DNA of 64,000 bases from Pantoea eucrina (GTDB lineage Bacteria > Pseudomonadota > Gammaproteobacteria > Enterobacterales > Enterobacteriaceae), in assembly GCF_001691555.1 (NCBI RefSeq), contig NZ_MAYN01000008.1, forward strand, positions 49,744-113,743, written 5' to 3'. Below, one piece after another: positions 28,552 to 39,840 of the stretch. A program made the position numbers and the translations under genes. The notes under the pieces were generated by a model. It had not been told where the DNA came from and made no database searches. It saw only the letters and a list, made by a program, of their open reading frames with translations. The stretch's first letter is position 1, and each line of letters starts with the position of its first letter.

Positions 28552-29298
28552 TTACCAGTAGTGTTCGCTGGTCATGTGGCCCGGTTTGCGTTTGAAATGT
28601 TTGCGCATGCCGCGACTCTCTTTCAGCAGCTGCTGGGTATCACGTACCATCTGCGGATTACCACACAGCATAACGTGGCTGCTCTCTACGTCGAGCGGCA
28701 GCCCCACGGCACGCTCCAGCTCACCGCTTTCAATCAGCTGTGGCACCCGGCCCTGTAGTGACCCCGGGCTGCTTTCACGGCTGACCACGGTCTGAATATG
28801 CAGCTTATCTGCATAACGCTGCTGCAGCGACTGCATCAGCGGCAAAAAGCTGAGATCGCTGGCATAGCGCGCAGCGTGAACCAGTACAATATGGTCAAAA
28901 CGCGCCAGGTCTTCACCCTGCTGTAAAATCGACAGGTAAGGCCCGATGGCGGTGCCGGTCGCCAGCATCCACAGGGTACGACAGTCAGGGATCTCATCCA
29001 GGGTAAAAAAGCCGGACGCCTCTTTGGTCAGCATCACTTGCTCGCCCGGCTGCAGTGCCTGCAGACGCGGGCTGAGTTTACCTTCCGGTACAGTGACCAG
29101 ATAAAACTCCAGCAGCGGATCGTCGGGGGCGTTGACGTAGGAGTAAGCGCGCTGCACGCGCTCGCCCTCAATTTCCAGCGCCAGTTTGGCAAACTGCCCG
29201 GCGGTAAACCGATCGATAGGGGCAGTAACGCGCAGGCTGAACAGCGCGTCGGCCCAGTTTTTTACCTCTTTTACTTCTGCATTAATCCACTCGGCCAT
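28552..29298 (-). CDS. fpr: Ferredoxin/flavodoxin-NADP+ reductase Fpr
   Basis: A 248-residue FAD enzyme moving electrons between NADPH and flavodoxin or ferredoxin. RAYSYVNAPDDPLLEFYLVTVPEGKLSPRL is the FAD-binding RxYS segment, TLWMLATGTAIGPYLSIL the NADP pyrophosphate-binding glycine motif, and VMLCGNPQMVRDTQ the NADP-ribose site; the terminal HYW carries the stacking aromatic. In E. coli it is induced by SoxS; I did not identify a soxbox. The 286-bp region to emrD shows nothing else I can name. Confidence 0.97.
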   Translation of the reverse strand: MAEWINAEVKEVKNWADALFSLRVTAPIDRFTAGQFAKLALEIEGERVQRAYSYVNAPDDPLLEFYLVTVPEGKLSPRLQALQPGEQVMLTKEASGFFTLDEIPDCRTLWMLATGTAIGPYLSILQQGEDLARFDHIVLVHAARYASDLSFLPLMQSLQQRYADKLHIQTVVSRESSPGSLQGRVPQLIESGELERAVGLPLDVESSHVMLCGNPQMVRDTQQLLKESRGMRKHFKRKPGHMTSEHYW

Positions 29299-29584
29299 AG
29301 GTGCTCCTGTTGAATTCTCCCGGTTATCGCTATCTTTACCAGCCTGCTCCGTGCTTGTCAGCCCGGCTGAGGCGAAAGCGCTCTTTGCGACAAAACCGCC
29401 GCACAGATCACTACCTGTAGCAGCCTGTTTACAGTCTGGTACAGGAGGTTGACGGCTGGCAACCCGCCTTCCTGCGGCTCAGCTCTCGATTTGCCCGGTA
29501 ATCCTGATATTTTTGCCGCCATTACTGCCGGCAAACCTTGTGTGCTGCCGGCGCACTCTTTTTTTCAGGCTGATACCGTGTTCC

Positions 29585-30781
29585 ATGCAGATCGATAAAA
29601 CTCAAAACCGTTTTCTGTTATTCATGCTGATTGTGCTGGTGGCCGTAGGTCAGATGGCACAAACCATTTATGTGCCTGCTATGGCCGTGATGGCGGAAGC
29701 GCTGAACGTGCGCAGCGGCGCAATGCAGCAGGTCATGGCTGCTTATCTGATTACTTATGGCGGATCGCAGCTGATCTATGGCCCGCTCTCTGACAGCGTA
29801 GGACGTCGCCCGGTGATCCTCACCGGTATGACGATCTTTGCCTGCGGCGCGCTGATCGCGCTGTTTGCCTCATCGCTGCAGATGCTGGTGCTGGGCAGCG
29901 CTATCCAGGGACTCGGCACCGGCGTTGCCGGCGTTATGGCACGCACGATGCCGCGCGATCTGTATGCCGGAACCGCGCTGCGGCGGGCTAACAGCCTGCT
30001 GAACATGGGCATTCTGGTGAGTCCGCTGCTGGCACCGGTGATAGGGGCGCTGCTGACCCGGCTGATTGGCTGGCACGCCTGCTTCGCCTTTTTGCTGCTG
30101 CTGTGCCTGGGCGTCACGGCATCCATGGCCCGCTGGCTGCCGGAAACCCGGCCGAATGATGCCCCGGCTACGCCTTTTCTGCGCCGCTACGCCACGCTGC
30201 TCAGCGACGGCAATTTTATCCGCTATTTGCTGCTGCTGGTGGGTGCACTGGCGGGCATTGCCGTCTTTGAAGCGAGCTGCGGTGTGCTGATGGGGGGCGT
30301 ACTGGGACTGGATGGCCTGACCGTCAGCATTCTGTTTATTCTGCCCATTCCGGCCGCCTTTTTTGGTGCCTGGTTTGCCGGCCGGGAAGAGACATCCTGG
30401 CATACGCTGATGTGGTATGGAGTCAACAGCTGCCTGCTGGCTGGCCTGCTGATGTGGATCCCGTCGTGGTTTGGTGTAATGAATATCTGGACGCTGCTGG
30501 TGCCCGCGGCGCTGTTTTTCTTCGGGGCTGGCATGCTGTTCCCGCTGGCGACATCGGGTGCCATGGAGCCTTACGCGTGGCTGGCGGGCAGTGCAGGGGC
30601 GCTGATTGGCGGCCTGCAGAACCTGGGATCGGGCGTGGTTGCGTGGCTCTCTGCGCTGCTGCCACAGCACGATCAGTCCAGCCTGGGCCTGCTGATGTTT
30701 GTCACATCGCTGGTGATGCTGCTGTGCTGGTGGCCGCTCTCACGTCATCCCGAGAGCGGCAAGCAGACGGTTACAGGATAA
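29585..30781 (+). CDS. emrD: Multidrug efflux MFS transporter EmrD
   Basis: A 398-residue major facilitator with 12 predicted membrane helices. The match to E. coli EmrD is strong along the whole length, for example VAVGQMAQTIYVPAMAVMAEALNVR, GPLSDSVGRRPVIL (motif A), GVAGVMARTMPRDLYAGTALRRANSLLNMGILVSPLLAP and ALFFFGAGMLFPLATSGAMEP. It exports hydrophobic drugs by proton antiport. Start at 29585 gives a family-like N-terminus. Its last 11 bp overlap convergent glpX. In E. coli emrD lies elsewhere on the chromosome. Confidence 0.95.
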   Translation: MQIDKTQNRFLLFMLIVLVAVGQMAQTIYVPAMAVMAEALNVRSGAMQQVMAAYLITYGGSQLIYGPLSDSVGRRPVILTGMTIFACGALIALFASSLQMLVLGSAIQGLGTGVAGVMARTMPRDLYAGTALRRANSLLNMGILVSPLLAPVIGALLTRLIGWHACFAFLLLLCLGVTASMARWLPETRPNDAPATPFLRRYATLLSDGNFIRYLLLLVGALAGIAVFEASCGVLMGGVLGLDGLTVSILFILPIPAAFFGAWFAGREETSWHTLMWYGVNSCLLAGLLMWIPSWFGVMNIWTLLVPAALFFFGAGMLFPLATSGAMEPYAWLAGSAGALIGGLQNLGSGVVAWLSALLPQHDQSSLGLLMFVTSLVMLLCWWPLSRHPESGKQTVTG

Positions 30782-31781
30782 ACGGGTGCAGCGCCGTATC
30801 CTTGCGGTCCAGATAGTGGATCGACTGGATGCGGCGAATGGTACGCGACTTGCCGCGTACCAGCAGCGTCTCACTGGTGGCGATATTGCCGTTACAGGTA
30901 ATGCCCTTCAGCAGATCGCCGCTGGTGATGCCGGTGGCGGCGAAAATCACGTTGTCGTTTCGTGCCATCTCATTCAGCGTTAACACACAGCCTGCAGCGA
31001 TTCCCATTTCTGCGCAGCGCCGCAGCTCCTGTTCACCCAGCCGGCGATTCTCTTCGCTCTCGCCTTTAACCTCATGACGCGCCAGCAGACGTGCCTGCAT
31101 GTCACCATCCATTGCGCGGATCACGGCTGCTGAGACCACGCCTTCAGGCGCACCGCCGATGCCATACAGCACATCCACTTCACTGTCAGGCATACAGGTC
31201 AGGATCGACGCCGCTACATCGCCATCGGGAAAAGCAAACACGCGCACGCCCAGCGTCTGCAGCTGCGCAATAACGGTGTCATGCCGCGGCTTCGCCAGGA
31301 TCGATACCGTTAGCTGAGTAAGCGGCTTACCGAGCGCAATAGCGATGTTTTTAAGGTTGGTCTCCAGCGGCAGGTTAAGGTCGATAGCGCCACGCGCCCC
31401 TGGCCCGACAATCAGTTTTTCCATGTACATATCAGGTGCGTGCAGAAAGCTGCCTTTGTCGCCAACTGCCAGCACCGCCAGCGCGTTGGCCTGACCCAGG
31501 GCGGTCATGCGTGTGCCTTCAATCGGATCAACCGCGATGTCCACGGCATCGCCCTGGCCGGTGCCGACCTGTTCACCGATATAGAGCATAGGCGCTTCAT
31601 CAATTTCGCCTTCACCAATGACGATGCGGCCATCGATGTTGATGGTATTGAGCATAATGCGCATGGCATTAACGGCTGCGCCGTCGGCCGCATTTTTATC
31701 ACCACGTCCTAACCAGCGATAGCCAGCCAGCGCTGCCGCCTCAGTGACGCGGGAAAATTCAATTGCGAGTTCTCGTTTCAT
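30771..31781 (-). CDS. glpX: Fructose-1,6-bisphosphatase class II GlpX
   Basis: A 336-residue class II FBPase of gluconeogenesis. Metal-binding residues are visible in VIGEGEIDEAPMLYIGE and VDIAVDPIEGTRMTA, with YGIGGAPEGVVSAAVIRAMDGDM in the active site. The start at 31781 (MKRELAIEFSRVTEAAALAGYRWLGRGDKN) matches E. coli; three codons upstream is another ATG. Third gene of glpFKX, 97 bp after glpK with a GC hairpin in the gap. Confidence 0.97.
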   Translation of the reverse strand: MKRELAIEFSRVTEAAALAGYRWLGRGDKNAADGAAVNAMRIMLNTINIDGRIVIGEGEIDEAPMLYIGEQVGTGQGDAVDIAVDPIEGTRMTALGQANALAVLAVGDKGSFLHAPDMYMEKLIVGPGARGAIDLNLPLETNLKNIAIALGKPLTQLTVSILAKPRHDTVIAQLQTLGVRVFAFPDGDVAASILTCMPDSEVDVLYGIGGAPEGVVSAAVIRAMDGDMQARLLARHEVKGESEENRRLGEQELRRCAEMGIAAGCVLTLNEMARNDNVIFAATGITSGDLLKGITCNGNIATSETLLVRGKSRTIRRIQSIHYLDRKDTALHPFIL

Positions 31782-31847
31782 GGTCTGCACCTGACAGAAA
31801 AACAGGCAGGCAGTGTAGCACAGCGGGAAAAGCGGGAGAGGGAGAAA

Positions 31848-31867
31848 CCCGCGGCATGAACCGCGGG
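31848..31867. other. GC-rich hairpin between glpK and glpX
   Basis: Perfect stem CCCGCGG / CCGCGGG with a 6-base loop, without a T tract, in the glpK-glpX gap. It may stabilise the upstream mRNA or reduce glpX expression relative to glpK. Confidence 0.45.
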
Positions 31868-31878
31868 CAGGGGGCTAT

Positions 31879-33390
31879 TTATGCTTCATCTTCCCAGGCT
31901 TTGGCACGCGCGACCGCTTTCTGCCAGCCCGCGTAACGCAGGTTGCGTTCAGTGGTTTCGATGCCAGGACGGAATTCGCGTTCCACAACGGCTTTGGCAC
32001 GCACCTCGTCCAGATCGTTCCAGAAGCCAACCGCCAGGCCTGCCAGATAGGCCGCACCCAGCGCCGTGACTTCACGCACTTCCGGGCGTTCAACGCGCGT
32101 GCCGAGGATGTCGGACTGGAACTGCATCAGGAAGTTGTTCGCGACAGCGCCGCCATCCACGCGCAGCGACTGCAGCCGGGTACCGGCGTCGTTCTGCATC
32201 GCTTCCAGCACGTCACGTGTCTGATAGGCGATCGACTCCAGCGTAGCGCGGATAATGTGGTTGGCATTGGCACCGCGGGTCAGGCCGAAGATGGCACCAC
32301 GGGCATACGGATCCCAGTACGGGGCGCCCAGCCCGGTAAACGCCGGCACCATATAGACACCGTTAGTGTCTTTAACTTTCAGCGCAAAATATTCTGAATC
32401 GGTAGAGTCGTTGATCAGCTTCATTTCGTCGCGCAGCCACTGAATCGAGGCGCCGCCGATAAATACGGCACCTTCCAGCGCATAGTTCACTTCGCCGCGC
32501 GGGCCACAGGCGATAGTGGTCAGCAGGCCGTGGGTAGAGGTGACCGCTTCAGTACCGGTATTCATCAGCATAAAGCAGCCGGTACCGTAGGTATTTTTCG
32601 CCATGCCCGGCTGTACGCAGAGCTGACCATAGAGGGCCGCCTGCTGGTCACCGGCAATGCCGGCAATCGGAATACGCGTGCCGCCTTTACCGCCGATATT
32701 GGTCTGACCGTAAATCTCAGAAGAGCCCTTAACTTCCGGCAGCATTTCGCGCGGAATGTCGAGGATCTCCAGCATGCGTGCATCCCACTCCAGCTTGTGA
32801 ATGTTATACATCATGGTACGCGAGGCGTTGGTATGGTCAGTGACATGCACACGGCCCTGCGTCATCTTCCAGATAAGCCAGGTATCTACCGTGCCGAACA
32901 GCAGCTCGCCGCGTTTTGCACGCTCGCGTGCGCCTTCCACGTGATCGAGGATCCATTTTACTTTGGTGCCGGAGAAGTAAGGGTTAATGACCAGACCTGT
33001 GGTGTGCTGGATATACTCTTCCAGCCCCTCTTTCTTCAGCTTGTTACAGTAGTCAGCGGTACGTGGATCCTGCCAGACAATGGCATTGTAGATAGGTTTG
33101 CCGGTCTCTTTATCCCAGACAATAGCGGTTTCACGCTGGTTAGTGATACCGATAGCGGCGATCTGATCGGAGTTAATGTCAGCGTGTGCCAGCACTTCCA
33201 CCAGCGTTGAGCTCTGTGAAGCCCAGATATCCATCGGGTCATGCTCAACCCAGCCCGCTTTCGGGTAGATCTGCGTAAACTCACGCTGTGAAACAGCAAC
33301 GATGTTGGCGTCATGGTCGAGTACGACGGCACGGGAGCTGGTGGTACCCTGATCGAGCGCGACGATATATTTTTTATCTGGCGTAGTCAT
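31879..33390 (-). CDS. glpK: Glycerol kinase GlpK
   Basis: A 503-residue FGGY-family kinase making sn-glycerol-3-phosphate from glycerol and [24 protein letters not shown] is the phosphate-binding start; [36 protein letters not shown] and [20 protein letters not shown] are family signatures of the ATP domain. E. coli GlpK is inhibited by fructose-1,6-bisphosphate and unphosphorylated EIIA-Glc; the corresponding C-terminal region is intact in length. Second gene of glpFKX, 29 bp after glpF. Confidence 0.98.
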   Translation of the reverse strand: MTTPDKKYIVALDQGTTSSRAVVLDHDANIVAVSQREFTQIYPKAGWVEHDPMDIWASQSSTLVEVLAHADINSDQIAAIGITNQRETAIVWDKETGKPIYNAIVWQDPRTADYCNKLKKEGLEEYIQHTTGLVINPYFSGTKVKWILDHVEGARERAKRGELLFGTVDTWLIWKMTQGRVHVTDHTNASRTMMYNIHKLEWDARMLEILDIPREMLPEVKGSSEIYGQTNIGGKGGTRIPIAGIAGDQQAALYGQLCVQPGMAKNTYGTGCFMLMNTGTEAVTSTHGLLTTIACGPRGEVNYALEGAVFIGGASIQWLRDEMKLINDSTDSEYFALKVKDTNGVYMVPAFTGLGAPYWDPYARGAIFGLTRGANANHIIRATLESIAYQTRDVLEAMQNDAGTRLQSLRVDGGAVANNFLMQFQSDILGTRVERPEVREVTALGAAYLAGLAVGFWNDLDEVRAKAVVEREFRPGIETTERNLRYAGWQKAVARAKAWEDEA

Positions 33391-33419
33391 AATAATGTCC
33401 TGATGATTAAGAGTGAAAC

Positions 33420-34268
33420 TTACGCTTTACGCTGTTCAGCGCGCGCTACAGGTTTTTCTGTTTTGCTGGTTTCTGCGATGTTTACCGGCAGGTGGCGACC
33501 AATCAGCGCACGATAGCTAAAGGCACCCAGACATGCACCCACCAGCGGACCAAACACAGGCACCAGGAAGTAAGGAATATCTTTGCCGCCGGTGAAGGCT
33601 ACGTCACCCCAGCCAGCGATAAAGGCAAACAGTTTAGGTCCAAAGTCACGTGCCGGGTTGAGCGCAAAGCCGGTCAGGGGACCCATTGAACCACCGATAA
33701 TAGCAACCAGCAGGCCAATCAGCAGCGGCGCCAGCGGGCCACGCGGTACGCCATTGCCATCGTCAGTCAGCGCCATGATAACCGCCATCAGTACGGCTGT
33801 GATCACCATCTCTACCAGAAACGCCTGACCGACCGTGATGTGCGGATTAGGATAAGTAGAGAAGATACCCGCCAGGTCGAGGCTCTGCACGCTGCCACGC
33901 ACCATTTGATGGCTCGCTTCATAATCGAAAAACAGATTGTAATAAAGGCCGTATACCAGTGCAGCGGCACAGAAGGCGCCGGCAACCTGCGCCAGAATGT
34001 AAGGTAAAACTTTACGCCCTTCAAAATTAGCAAACAGGCAGAGCGCCACGGTGACCGCCGGATTGAGATGCGCGCCGGAAACGCCCGCACTCAGATACAC
34101 CGCCATCGAAACGGCCAGACCCCAGATGATACAGATTTCCCACTGACCGAATGCCGCACCAGCAAGCTTGAGCGCAGCCACACAGCCTGCGCCAAAAAAG
34201 ATAATCAAACCGGTGCCGAGAAACTCGGCGATACATTGACCTTTGAGTGTGTTCGTTGTCTGACTCAT
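33420..34268 (-). CDS. glpF: Glycerol facilitator GlpF
   Basis: A 282-residue aquaglyceroporin of the inner membrane. The two half-helix NPA motifs are at residues 69-71 ([13 protein letters not shown]) and 204-206 ([12 protein letters not shown]), followed by the Asp and Arg of the glycerol selectivity filter. Six membrane helices are visible. First gene of the operon, below GlpR operators at 34355-34393. Confidence 0.98.
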   Translation of the reverse strand: MSQTTNTLKGQCIAEFLGTGLIIFFGAGCVAALKLAGAAFGQWEICIIWGLAVSMAVYLSAGVSGAHLNPAVTVALCLFANFEGRKVLPYILAQVAGAFCAAALVYGLYYNLFFDYEASHQMVRGSVQSLDLAGIFSTYPNPHITVGQAFLVEMVITAVLMAVIMALTDDGNGVPRGPLAPLLIGLLVAIIGGSMGPLTGFALNPARDFGPKLFAFIAGWGDVAFTGGKDIPYFLVPVFGPLVGACLGAFSYRALIGRHLPVNIAETSKTEKPVARAEQRKA

Positions 34269-34354
34269 AATGGAATTCCTGAAGCGAGGTTAAATGTTAT
34301 CAGTTTTTGTTCTCAATCCCTGAGTCGCCCAGCGCTAATGTAGGGTTGATGTGA

Positions 34355-34393
34355 ATTTATCGTTAACGAACATAAACGAGAAATAGCGAAATT
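34355..34393 (-). promoter_or_regulatory. GlpR operators upstream of glpF
   Basis: Read on the minus strand, TATGTTCGTTAACGATAAAT (34355-34374) is close to the GlpR consensus with a central dyad TCGTTAACGA. A second, weaker copy with TTTCGCTATTTCTCGTT lies adjacent (about 34374-34393). A TGTGA half-site at 34350-34354 could be part of a CRP site. The arrangement fits glycerol-3-phosphate induction of glpFKX. Confidence 0.65.
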
Positions 34394-34563
34394 GAATTCT
34401 GTGTACTGCGTCATAAAAATGCGCGTTTTCGCGTCTTTTACCTTTCTTTAAGGCTAATTAACCCGTCAGTTAACGCGCTTAACCCAGCCAGGCAGACCGC
34501 GGGTCTATTTTTTAAGCATTACCTGAAAAGTGTTACAGACTGACCGCCAGGATCCCGTGCCGC

Positions 34564-34592
34564 TGGACTTGCCGGGTTTGGCTACATACAAT
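34564..34592 (+). promoter_or_regulatory. Candidate zapB promoter
   Basis: TGGACT and TACAAT separated by 17 bp, about 85 bp upstream of zapB. The 407-bp glpF-zapB region holds this promoter and the GlpR sites; no gene is visible in it. Confidence 0.45.
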
Positions 34593-34675
34593 CGGGTCAA
34601 CATGGCTGCGTGCGTCTTTATTCAGGCACCTGCAGCTTCATCAACGCCTTGCGAGTTTTAGGAGAGGTCAGAACG

Positions 34676-34915
34676 ATGTCATTTGAAGTATTTGAGAAAC
34701 TGGAAGCGAAAGTACAGCAGGCGATTGATACCATCACGCTGCTGCAAATGGAAATTGAAGAGCTGAAAGAGCAGAACAGTACGCTGAAAAACGAAGTAAG
34801 CCAGGCTTCCGGCAACCAGGACGCGCTGGCGCGTGAAAATCAGCATCTGAAAGAAGAGCAGCATGTCTGGCAGGAACGTCTGCGGGCACTGCTGGGAAAA
34901 ATGGAAGAGGTTTAA
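34676..34915 (+). CDS. zapB: Cell division factor ZapB
   Basis: A 79-residue, almost entirely coiled-coil protein that joins ZapA at the Z-ring and aids ring assembly. [32 protein letters not shown] is the conserved N-terminal coiled coil. The ATG at 34676 follows AGGAGAGG; an upstream in-frame ATG at 34610 lies beyond the ribosome site and adds unrelated residues. Confidence 0.96.
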   Translation: MSFEVFEKLEAKVQQAIDTITLLQMEIEELKEQNSTLKNEVSQASGNQDALARENQHLKEEQHVWQERLRALLGKMEEV

Positions 34916-34934
34916 GCACCTGCGCTTAAACCTG

Positions 34935-34957
34935 CGGGTGCTCAGGCACCCGTTTTT
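34935..34957 (+). terminator. zapB terminator
   Basis: Stem CGGGTGC / GCACCCG with TCAG loop and TTTTT tail, 19 bp after zapB, 10 bp before the end of convergent rraA. Confidence 0.85.
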
Positions 34958-34966
34958 GTTTGCGGT

Positions 34967-35452
34967 TTACTCAATATCCAGCGCATCTTCTGACAGAATA
35001 ATGCCCGTATTGTCCGCGTAGAGATGATCGCCGGAGAAAAAGGTTACGCCGCCGAAGTTGACGCGTACGTCACTTTCACCAATGCCTTCACCTGCAGCAC
35101 CCGCGGGGATGGCGGCAATTGCCTGAATGCCAATTTCCAGCTCCTCCAGTTCATCAACCTGCCGTACCGAGCCGTAAATCACCAGGCCTTCCCACTCGTT
35201 TTGCGCCGCGAGCCGGGCCAGCTGAGCATCCACCAGTGCACGACGTACCGAACCGCCGCCATCGACCAGTAGCACCCGTCCGCGCCCGTTCTCTTCCAGC
35301 AGATCGTAAAGCAGGCCATTGTCTTCAAAACATTTGACTGTGGTTATCTGCCCACCAAATGAGGTGCGTCCACCGAAGTTGGAAAAAAGTGGTTCAACCA
35401 CATTCACTTCTTCATGGTAGATGTCACAGAGTTCAGATGTATCGTATTTCAT
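34967..35452 (-). CDS. rraA: Ribonuclease E activity regulator RraA
   Basis: A 161-residue protein that binds and inhibits RNase E and the degradosome. [46 protein letters not shown] and [26 protein letters not shown] are the signature blocks of the RraA family. E. coli has menA between rraA and hslU; here only 155 bp separate the two and contain the hslVU terminator. Confidence 0.97.
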   Translation of the reverse strand: MKYDTSELCDIYHEEVNVVEPLFSNFGGRTSFGGQITTVKCFEDNGLLYDLLEENGRGRVLLVDGGGSVRRALVDAQLARLAAQNEWEGLVIYGSVRQVDELEELEIGIQAIAAIPAGAAGEGIGESDVRVNFGGVTFFSGDHLYADNTGIILSEDALDIE

Positions 35453-35557
35453 AAGGATGCCGTCTGTTTGCCACAGGAAAGGTAAGTATATCGCTATCTG
35501 AAGATTGTTGGCAAAATCATCACCGGGAAAAAGCAGCGCCGCATCAATATCCTGCGC

Positions 35558-35586
35558 AAAAAAATGCCCGGCGCAATGGCCGGGCA
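35558..35586 (-). terminator. hslVU terminator
   Basis: On the minus strand stem TGCCCGGC / GCCGGGCA followed by seven T residues, 21 bp after the hslU stop. Confidence 0.9.
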
Positions 35587-35607
35587 GCGGGGGCGGTCAG
35601 AATGGTG

Positions 35608-36942
35608 TTACAGGATGAAGCGGCTGAGATCTTCGTCTGCGACCAGCACATCCAGATGCTTGCCAACATACTCTGCGTCGATGGTAATCGACTCACCGTG
35701 GCGATCGCTGGCGTCATAGGAGATATCTTCCATCAGACGCTCCAGCACGGTATGCAGACGGCGTGCACCAATGTTTTCAGTGGTTTCGTTAACCTGCCAG
35801 GCTGCTTCAGCAATCCGGCGGATACCGTCTTCGGTAAAGTCCACGTTGACGCCTTCGGTACCCATCAGCGCTTTATACTGCACGGTGACGGACGCGTTAG
35901 GTTCAGTAAGGATACGCTCGAAGTCGTTCACGGTCAGCGCCTGCAGTTCAACGCGAATCGGCAGACGACCCTGCAGCTCCGGGATCAGATCGGACGGGCT
36001 GGCCACCTGGAATGCGCCGGAAGCGATAAACAGGATATGGTCGGTTTTAACCATGCCGTGCTTGGTAGAGACGGTGCAGCCCTCTACCAGCGGCAGCAGA
36101 TCGCGCTGCACACCTTCACGTGATACGTCCGGGCCAGAAGACTGACCGCCGCGCTTACAGATTTTATCGATCTCATCGATAAACACGATACCGTGCTGCT
36201 CTACCGCATCAATCGCATCCTGCTTCAGCTCTTCCGGATTAACCAGCTTTGCCGCTTCTTCTTCAATCAGCAGCTTCATGGCATCTTTGATTTTCAGCTT
36301 GCGCGGCTTCTGTTTCTGACCGCCCAGGTTCTGGAACATGGACTGCAGCTGGCTGGTCATCTCTTCCATGCCCGGCGGTGCCATGATCTCTACGCCAGCC
36401 GGTGCAGCAGCCAGATCGATCTCAATCTCTTTATCATCCAGCTGGCCTTCACGCAGTTTTTTGCGGAAAGACTGGCGCGCGGCTGATGGCTCAGCATTCT
36501 GCTCTGGCTGACCCCAGTTATTTTTAGCTGGCGGGATCAGTGCGTCAAGAATGCGCTCCTCTGCCATCTCTTCAGCGCGATACTTATTTTTTTCAATCGC
36601 CTGACTGCGCACCATTTTAATGGCGGAATCAGTCAGATCGCGGATGATGGAGTCCACTTCTTTACCGACATAGCCGACTTCAGTAAATTTTGTCGCTTCA
36701 ACCTTGATAAACGGCGCGTTGGCCAGCTTCGCCAGGCGACGCGCAATTTCGGTTTTACCGACACCGGTCGGGCCGATCATCAGAATATTTTTCGGGGTGA
36801 CTTCATGACGCAGCTCTTCGTCAAGCTGCATGCGGCGCCAGCGATTACGCAGCGCAATGGCAACCGCTTTTTTAGCGCCGTCCTGGCCGATGATAAAGCG
36901 ATTAAGCTCGCTGACAATCTCGCGTGGAGTCATCTCAGACAT
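35608..36942 (-). CDS. hslU: ATPase subunit HslU of the HslVU protease
   Basis: A 444-residue AAA+ unfoldase that feeds substrates to HslV. Walker A GPTGVGKT is at residues 57-64, Walker [12 protein letters not shown] near 250, with the variable I domain (about 110-235) between them. The C-terminal SRFIL tail, which docks into HslV, is present. It starts 11 bp after hslV and is under the same heat-shock promoter. Confidence 0.98.
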   Translation of the reverse strand: MSEMTPREIVSELNRFIIGQDGAKKAVAIALRNRWRRMQLDEELRHEVTPKNILMIGPTGVGKTEIARRLAKLANAPFIKVEATKFTEVGYVGKEVDSIIRDLTDSAIKMVRSQAIEKNKYRAEEMAEERILDALIPPAKNNWGQPEQNAEPSAARQSFRKKLREGQLDDKEIEIDLAAAPAGVEIMAPPGMEEMTSQLQSMFQNLGGQKQKPRKLKIKDAMKLLIEEEAAKLVNPEELKQDAIDAVEQHGIVFIDEIDKICKRGGQSSGPDVSREGVQRDLLPLVEGCTVSTKHGMVKTDHILFIASGAFQVASPSDLIPELQGRLPIRVELQALTVNDFERILTEPNASVTVQYKALMGTEGVNVDFTEDGIRRIAEAAWQVNETTENIGARRLHTVLERLMEDISYDASDRHGESITIDAEYVGKHLDVLVADEDLSRFIL

Positions 36943-36953
36943 GGTTTTGGTCC

Positions 36954-37484
36954 TTACGCCTTAGACGGTAATTCTTCGTAGTTGATATTATGGTTAGTGT
37001 AGATACAGATATCGCCGGCGATGTTCAGCGCTTTCTCAACAATATCGTGTGCACCAATGTCGGTATTTTCCAGCAGCGCACGGGCCGCTGCCTGGGCGTA
37101 GGGGCCGCCGGAGCCAATAGCGATTAAATCGTTTTCCGGCTGAATAACATCGCCGTTACCGCTGATGATCAGCGAAGAGTTCTCATCCGCTACCGCCAGC
37201 AACGCTTCAAGACGGCGCAGCATGCGATCGGTGCGCCAGTCTTTTGCCAGCTCAACTGCGGCTTTAACCAGATGGCCCTGATGCATTTCCAGCTTACGCT
37301 CAAACAGTTCAAACAGGGTAAAGGCGTCGGCAGTGCCGCCCGCAAAGCCCGCAATCACTTTATCGTTGTAAAGACGACGCACTTTTTTGACGTTGCCTTT
37401 CATTACGGTGTTGCCGAGCGTTGCCTGGCCATCACCACCAATAACGACCCGGCCGTTGCGTCGTACACTTACTATTGTTGTCAC
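36954..37484 (-). CDS. hslV: Protease subunit HslV
   Basis: A 176-residue proteasome-like peptidase. Met removal exposes catalytic Thr-2 in [45 protein letters not shown] and [15 protein letters not shown] are conserved core segments. It forms a double hexamer capped by HslU and degrades misfolded proteins and regulators. First gene of hslVU behind a clear sigma-32 promoter. Confidence 0.98.
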   Translation of the reverse strand: MTTIVSVRRNGRVVIGGDGQATLGNTVMKGNVKKVRRLYNDKVIAGFAGGTADAFTLFELFERKLEMHQGHLVKAAVELAKDWRTDRMLRRLEALLAVADENSSLIISGNGDVIQPENDLIAIGSGGPYAQAAARALLENTDIGAHDIVEKALNIAGDICIYTNHNINYEELPSKA

Positions 37485-37550
37485 GGGCAGACCCCTTGTT
37501 GCAGTTGAAAAAAGACACCACGCACCCGGCGCGGCGTATCATGCAAACAG

Positions 37551-37577
37551 ATATGGGGTGGGTTAAGAAGGTTTCAA
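37551..37577 (-). promoter_or_regulatory. Sigma-32 heat-shock promoter of hslVU
   Basis: On the minus strand TTGAAA (plus 37572-37577) and CCCCATAT (37551-37558) are separated by 13 bp, a close match to the RpoH consensus CTTGAAA-N11-16-CCCCATNT, about 67 bp upstream of hslV. Confidence 0.85.
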
Positions 37578-37615
37578 CCCCTCAGGAAGATGGGGTTTAT
37601 CTTAATTCGGCTGCG

Positions 37616-37649
37616 CCTGCTCCCGGTGGCATCAGACGCCGGGAGCAGG
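37616..37649. terminator. Hairpin downstream of ftsN
   Basis: Stem CCTGCTCCCGG / CCGGGAGCAGG with a 12-base loop, 10 bp past the ftsN stop. No T run is present, so strong intrinsic termination is uncertain. Confidence 0.45.
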
Positions 37650-37659
37650 GCTGGTACTA

Positions 37660-38598
<939 letters not shown>

Positions 38599-38808
38599 TT
38601 TCGTCCTGATACCTTCAAAATGCCTGCGGGCGTAGGCCCTGAACAGTGTGAGTTGCAACCAGCCTGGCTGCAGCTTGAAAAATGACGGGTGTAAATGAGG
38701 TGTAAACCGCCCGGCAATGAATGCGCCATGTTACTCAAGGGTGCGAACTTTGACCAGCAGACTCTGTCTTCAGAATCTGCTGAAAATGCGCAGTGCGGCA
38801 CGCATCAC

Positions 38809-39840
38809 CTAACGCTTTTTAGCCGGTGCCGTACTCCCGCGCACGCGCAGTTCTGCATCCAGCAGGCGCGAACCATTATTTACCCGCTTGCCCTGCAGCT
38901 CATCCAGCAGCAGCAGCATTGCTTCACGGCCAATGTCAAAGCGGGGCTGCGCCACGGTAGTCAGAGGGGGTTCGTAATAGCGCGCCAGCTCAATATCATC
39001 AAAGCCGACGACGGAGAGATCCTGCGGAATGCGCATACCCAGTTTGCGCGCCTGATTCATGGCGCCCAGCGCCATCAGATCGCTGTGGCAGAATATCGCT
39101 TCCGGTGGCTGCGGCAGACTCATCAGCTGCTTCAGAGCGCGTGCACCGGCTTCGAAAGAGAAATCGCCACGCACGATAAACGTGGGTTCAACGGGGAGGC
39201 TGCTGCGGCGCAGCGCCTGAATATAACCCTGCAGACGATACTGGCTGAGCGGAACCGCTTCCGGCCCGGTAACACAGGCGATACGACGATGTCCGAGCTG
39301 CAGCAAATGGTTGACCGCTTCAAACGCAGCGGTCAGGTTGTCAATGTGCACGGTAGGCAGCGCCATCTCCGGCGCAAACTCATTGCCCATGACCATGGGT
39401 GGCAGGCTGCGCAGTGCCTCGGGATCGGCGTCAAACGGCAGCTGTGAGCCCAGCAGCACCATGCCATCAATCTGTCGCGTCAGCATCAGATTAAGAAAGG
39501 TTTTTTCCTGATGATCCTGATGCGCGCAGTCGCCAATCAGCACCAGATACCCCTGCTGCGCGGCAGTGACCTCTATGCCCCGGATAATTTCACTGAAAAA
39601 GGGATCGCAGATATCGGGCACAATCACCAGGATAGTCCGGGTTTCATTGCGTCTGGCATTGCGCGCCAGGCCATGCGCTGCGTAGCCTGTCGCAACGACC
39701 GCCTGCTCCACTTTTTGCCGGGTGGCAGCAGACACTTTCTCCGGATTCATCAGCGCCCGGGAAACGGTCGCCGTCGAGACGCCTGCGTGCTCAGCCACAT
39801 CTTTCATCGTGGCAGCAGATGAAGTTTGCTTCGGGTCCAA
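38809..39840 (-). CDS. cytR: LacI-family nucleoside catabolism repressor CytR
   Basis: A 343-residue LacI-family repressor that responds to cytidine and works with CRP. The HTH is at the N-terminus (ATMKDVAEHAGVSTATVSRALMNPEKVS), followed by the hinge and a periplasmic-binding-like domain with ILVIVPDICDPFFSEIIRGIEVTA. I chose the TTG at 39840: it has AGGAGT with 7-base spacing and its first residues align with the start of E. coli CytR. An ATG at 39882 in the same frame would add 14 residues and lies upstream of that ribosome site. Confidence 0.93.
   Translation of the reverse strand: MDPKQTSSAATMKDVAEHAGVSTATVSRALMNPEKVSAATRQKVEQAVVATGYAAHGLARNARRNETRTILVIVPDICDPFFSEIIRGIEVTAAQQGYLVLIGDCAHQDHQEKTFLNLMLTRQIDGMVLLGSQLPFDADPEALRSLPPMVMGNEFAPEMALPTVHIDNLTAAFEAVNHLLQLGHRRIACVTGPEAVPLSQYRLQGYIQALRRSSLPVEPTFIVRGDFSFEAGARALKQLMSLPQPPEAIFCHSDLMALGAMNQARKLGMRIPQDLSVVGFDDIELARYYEPPLTTVAQPRFDIGREAMLLLLDELQGKRVNNGSRLLDAELRVRGSTAPAKKR

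Noticed and set aside
29870..30670. 266-codon minus-strand frame rich in Gln, His and Arg
   Set aside because: Antisense shadow of emrD, produced by the Leu/Ala codons of a membrane protein.
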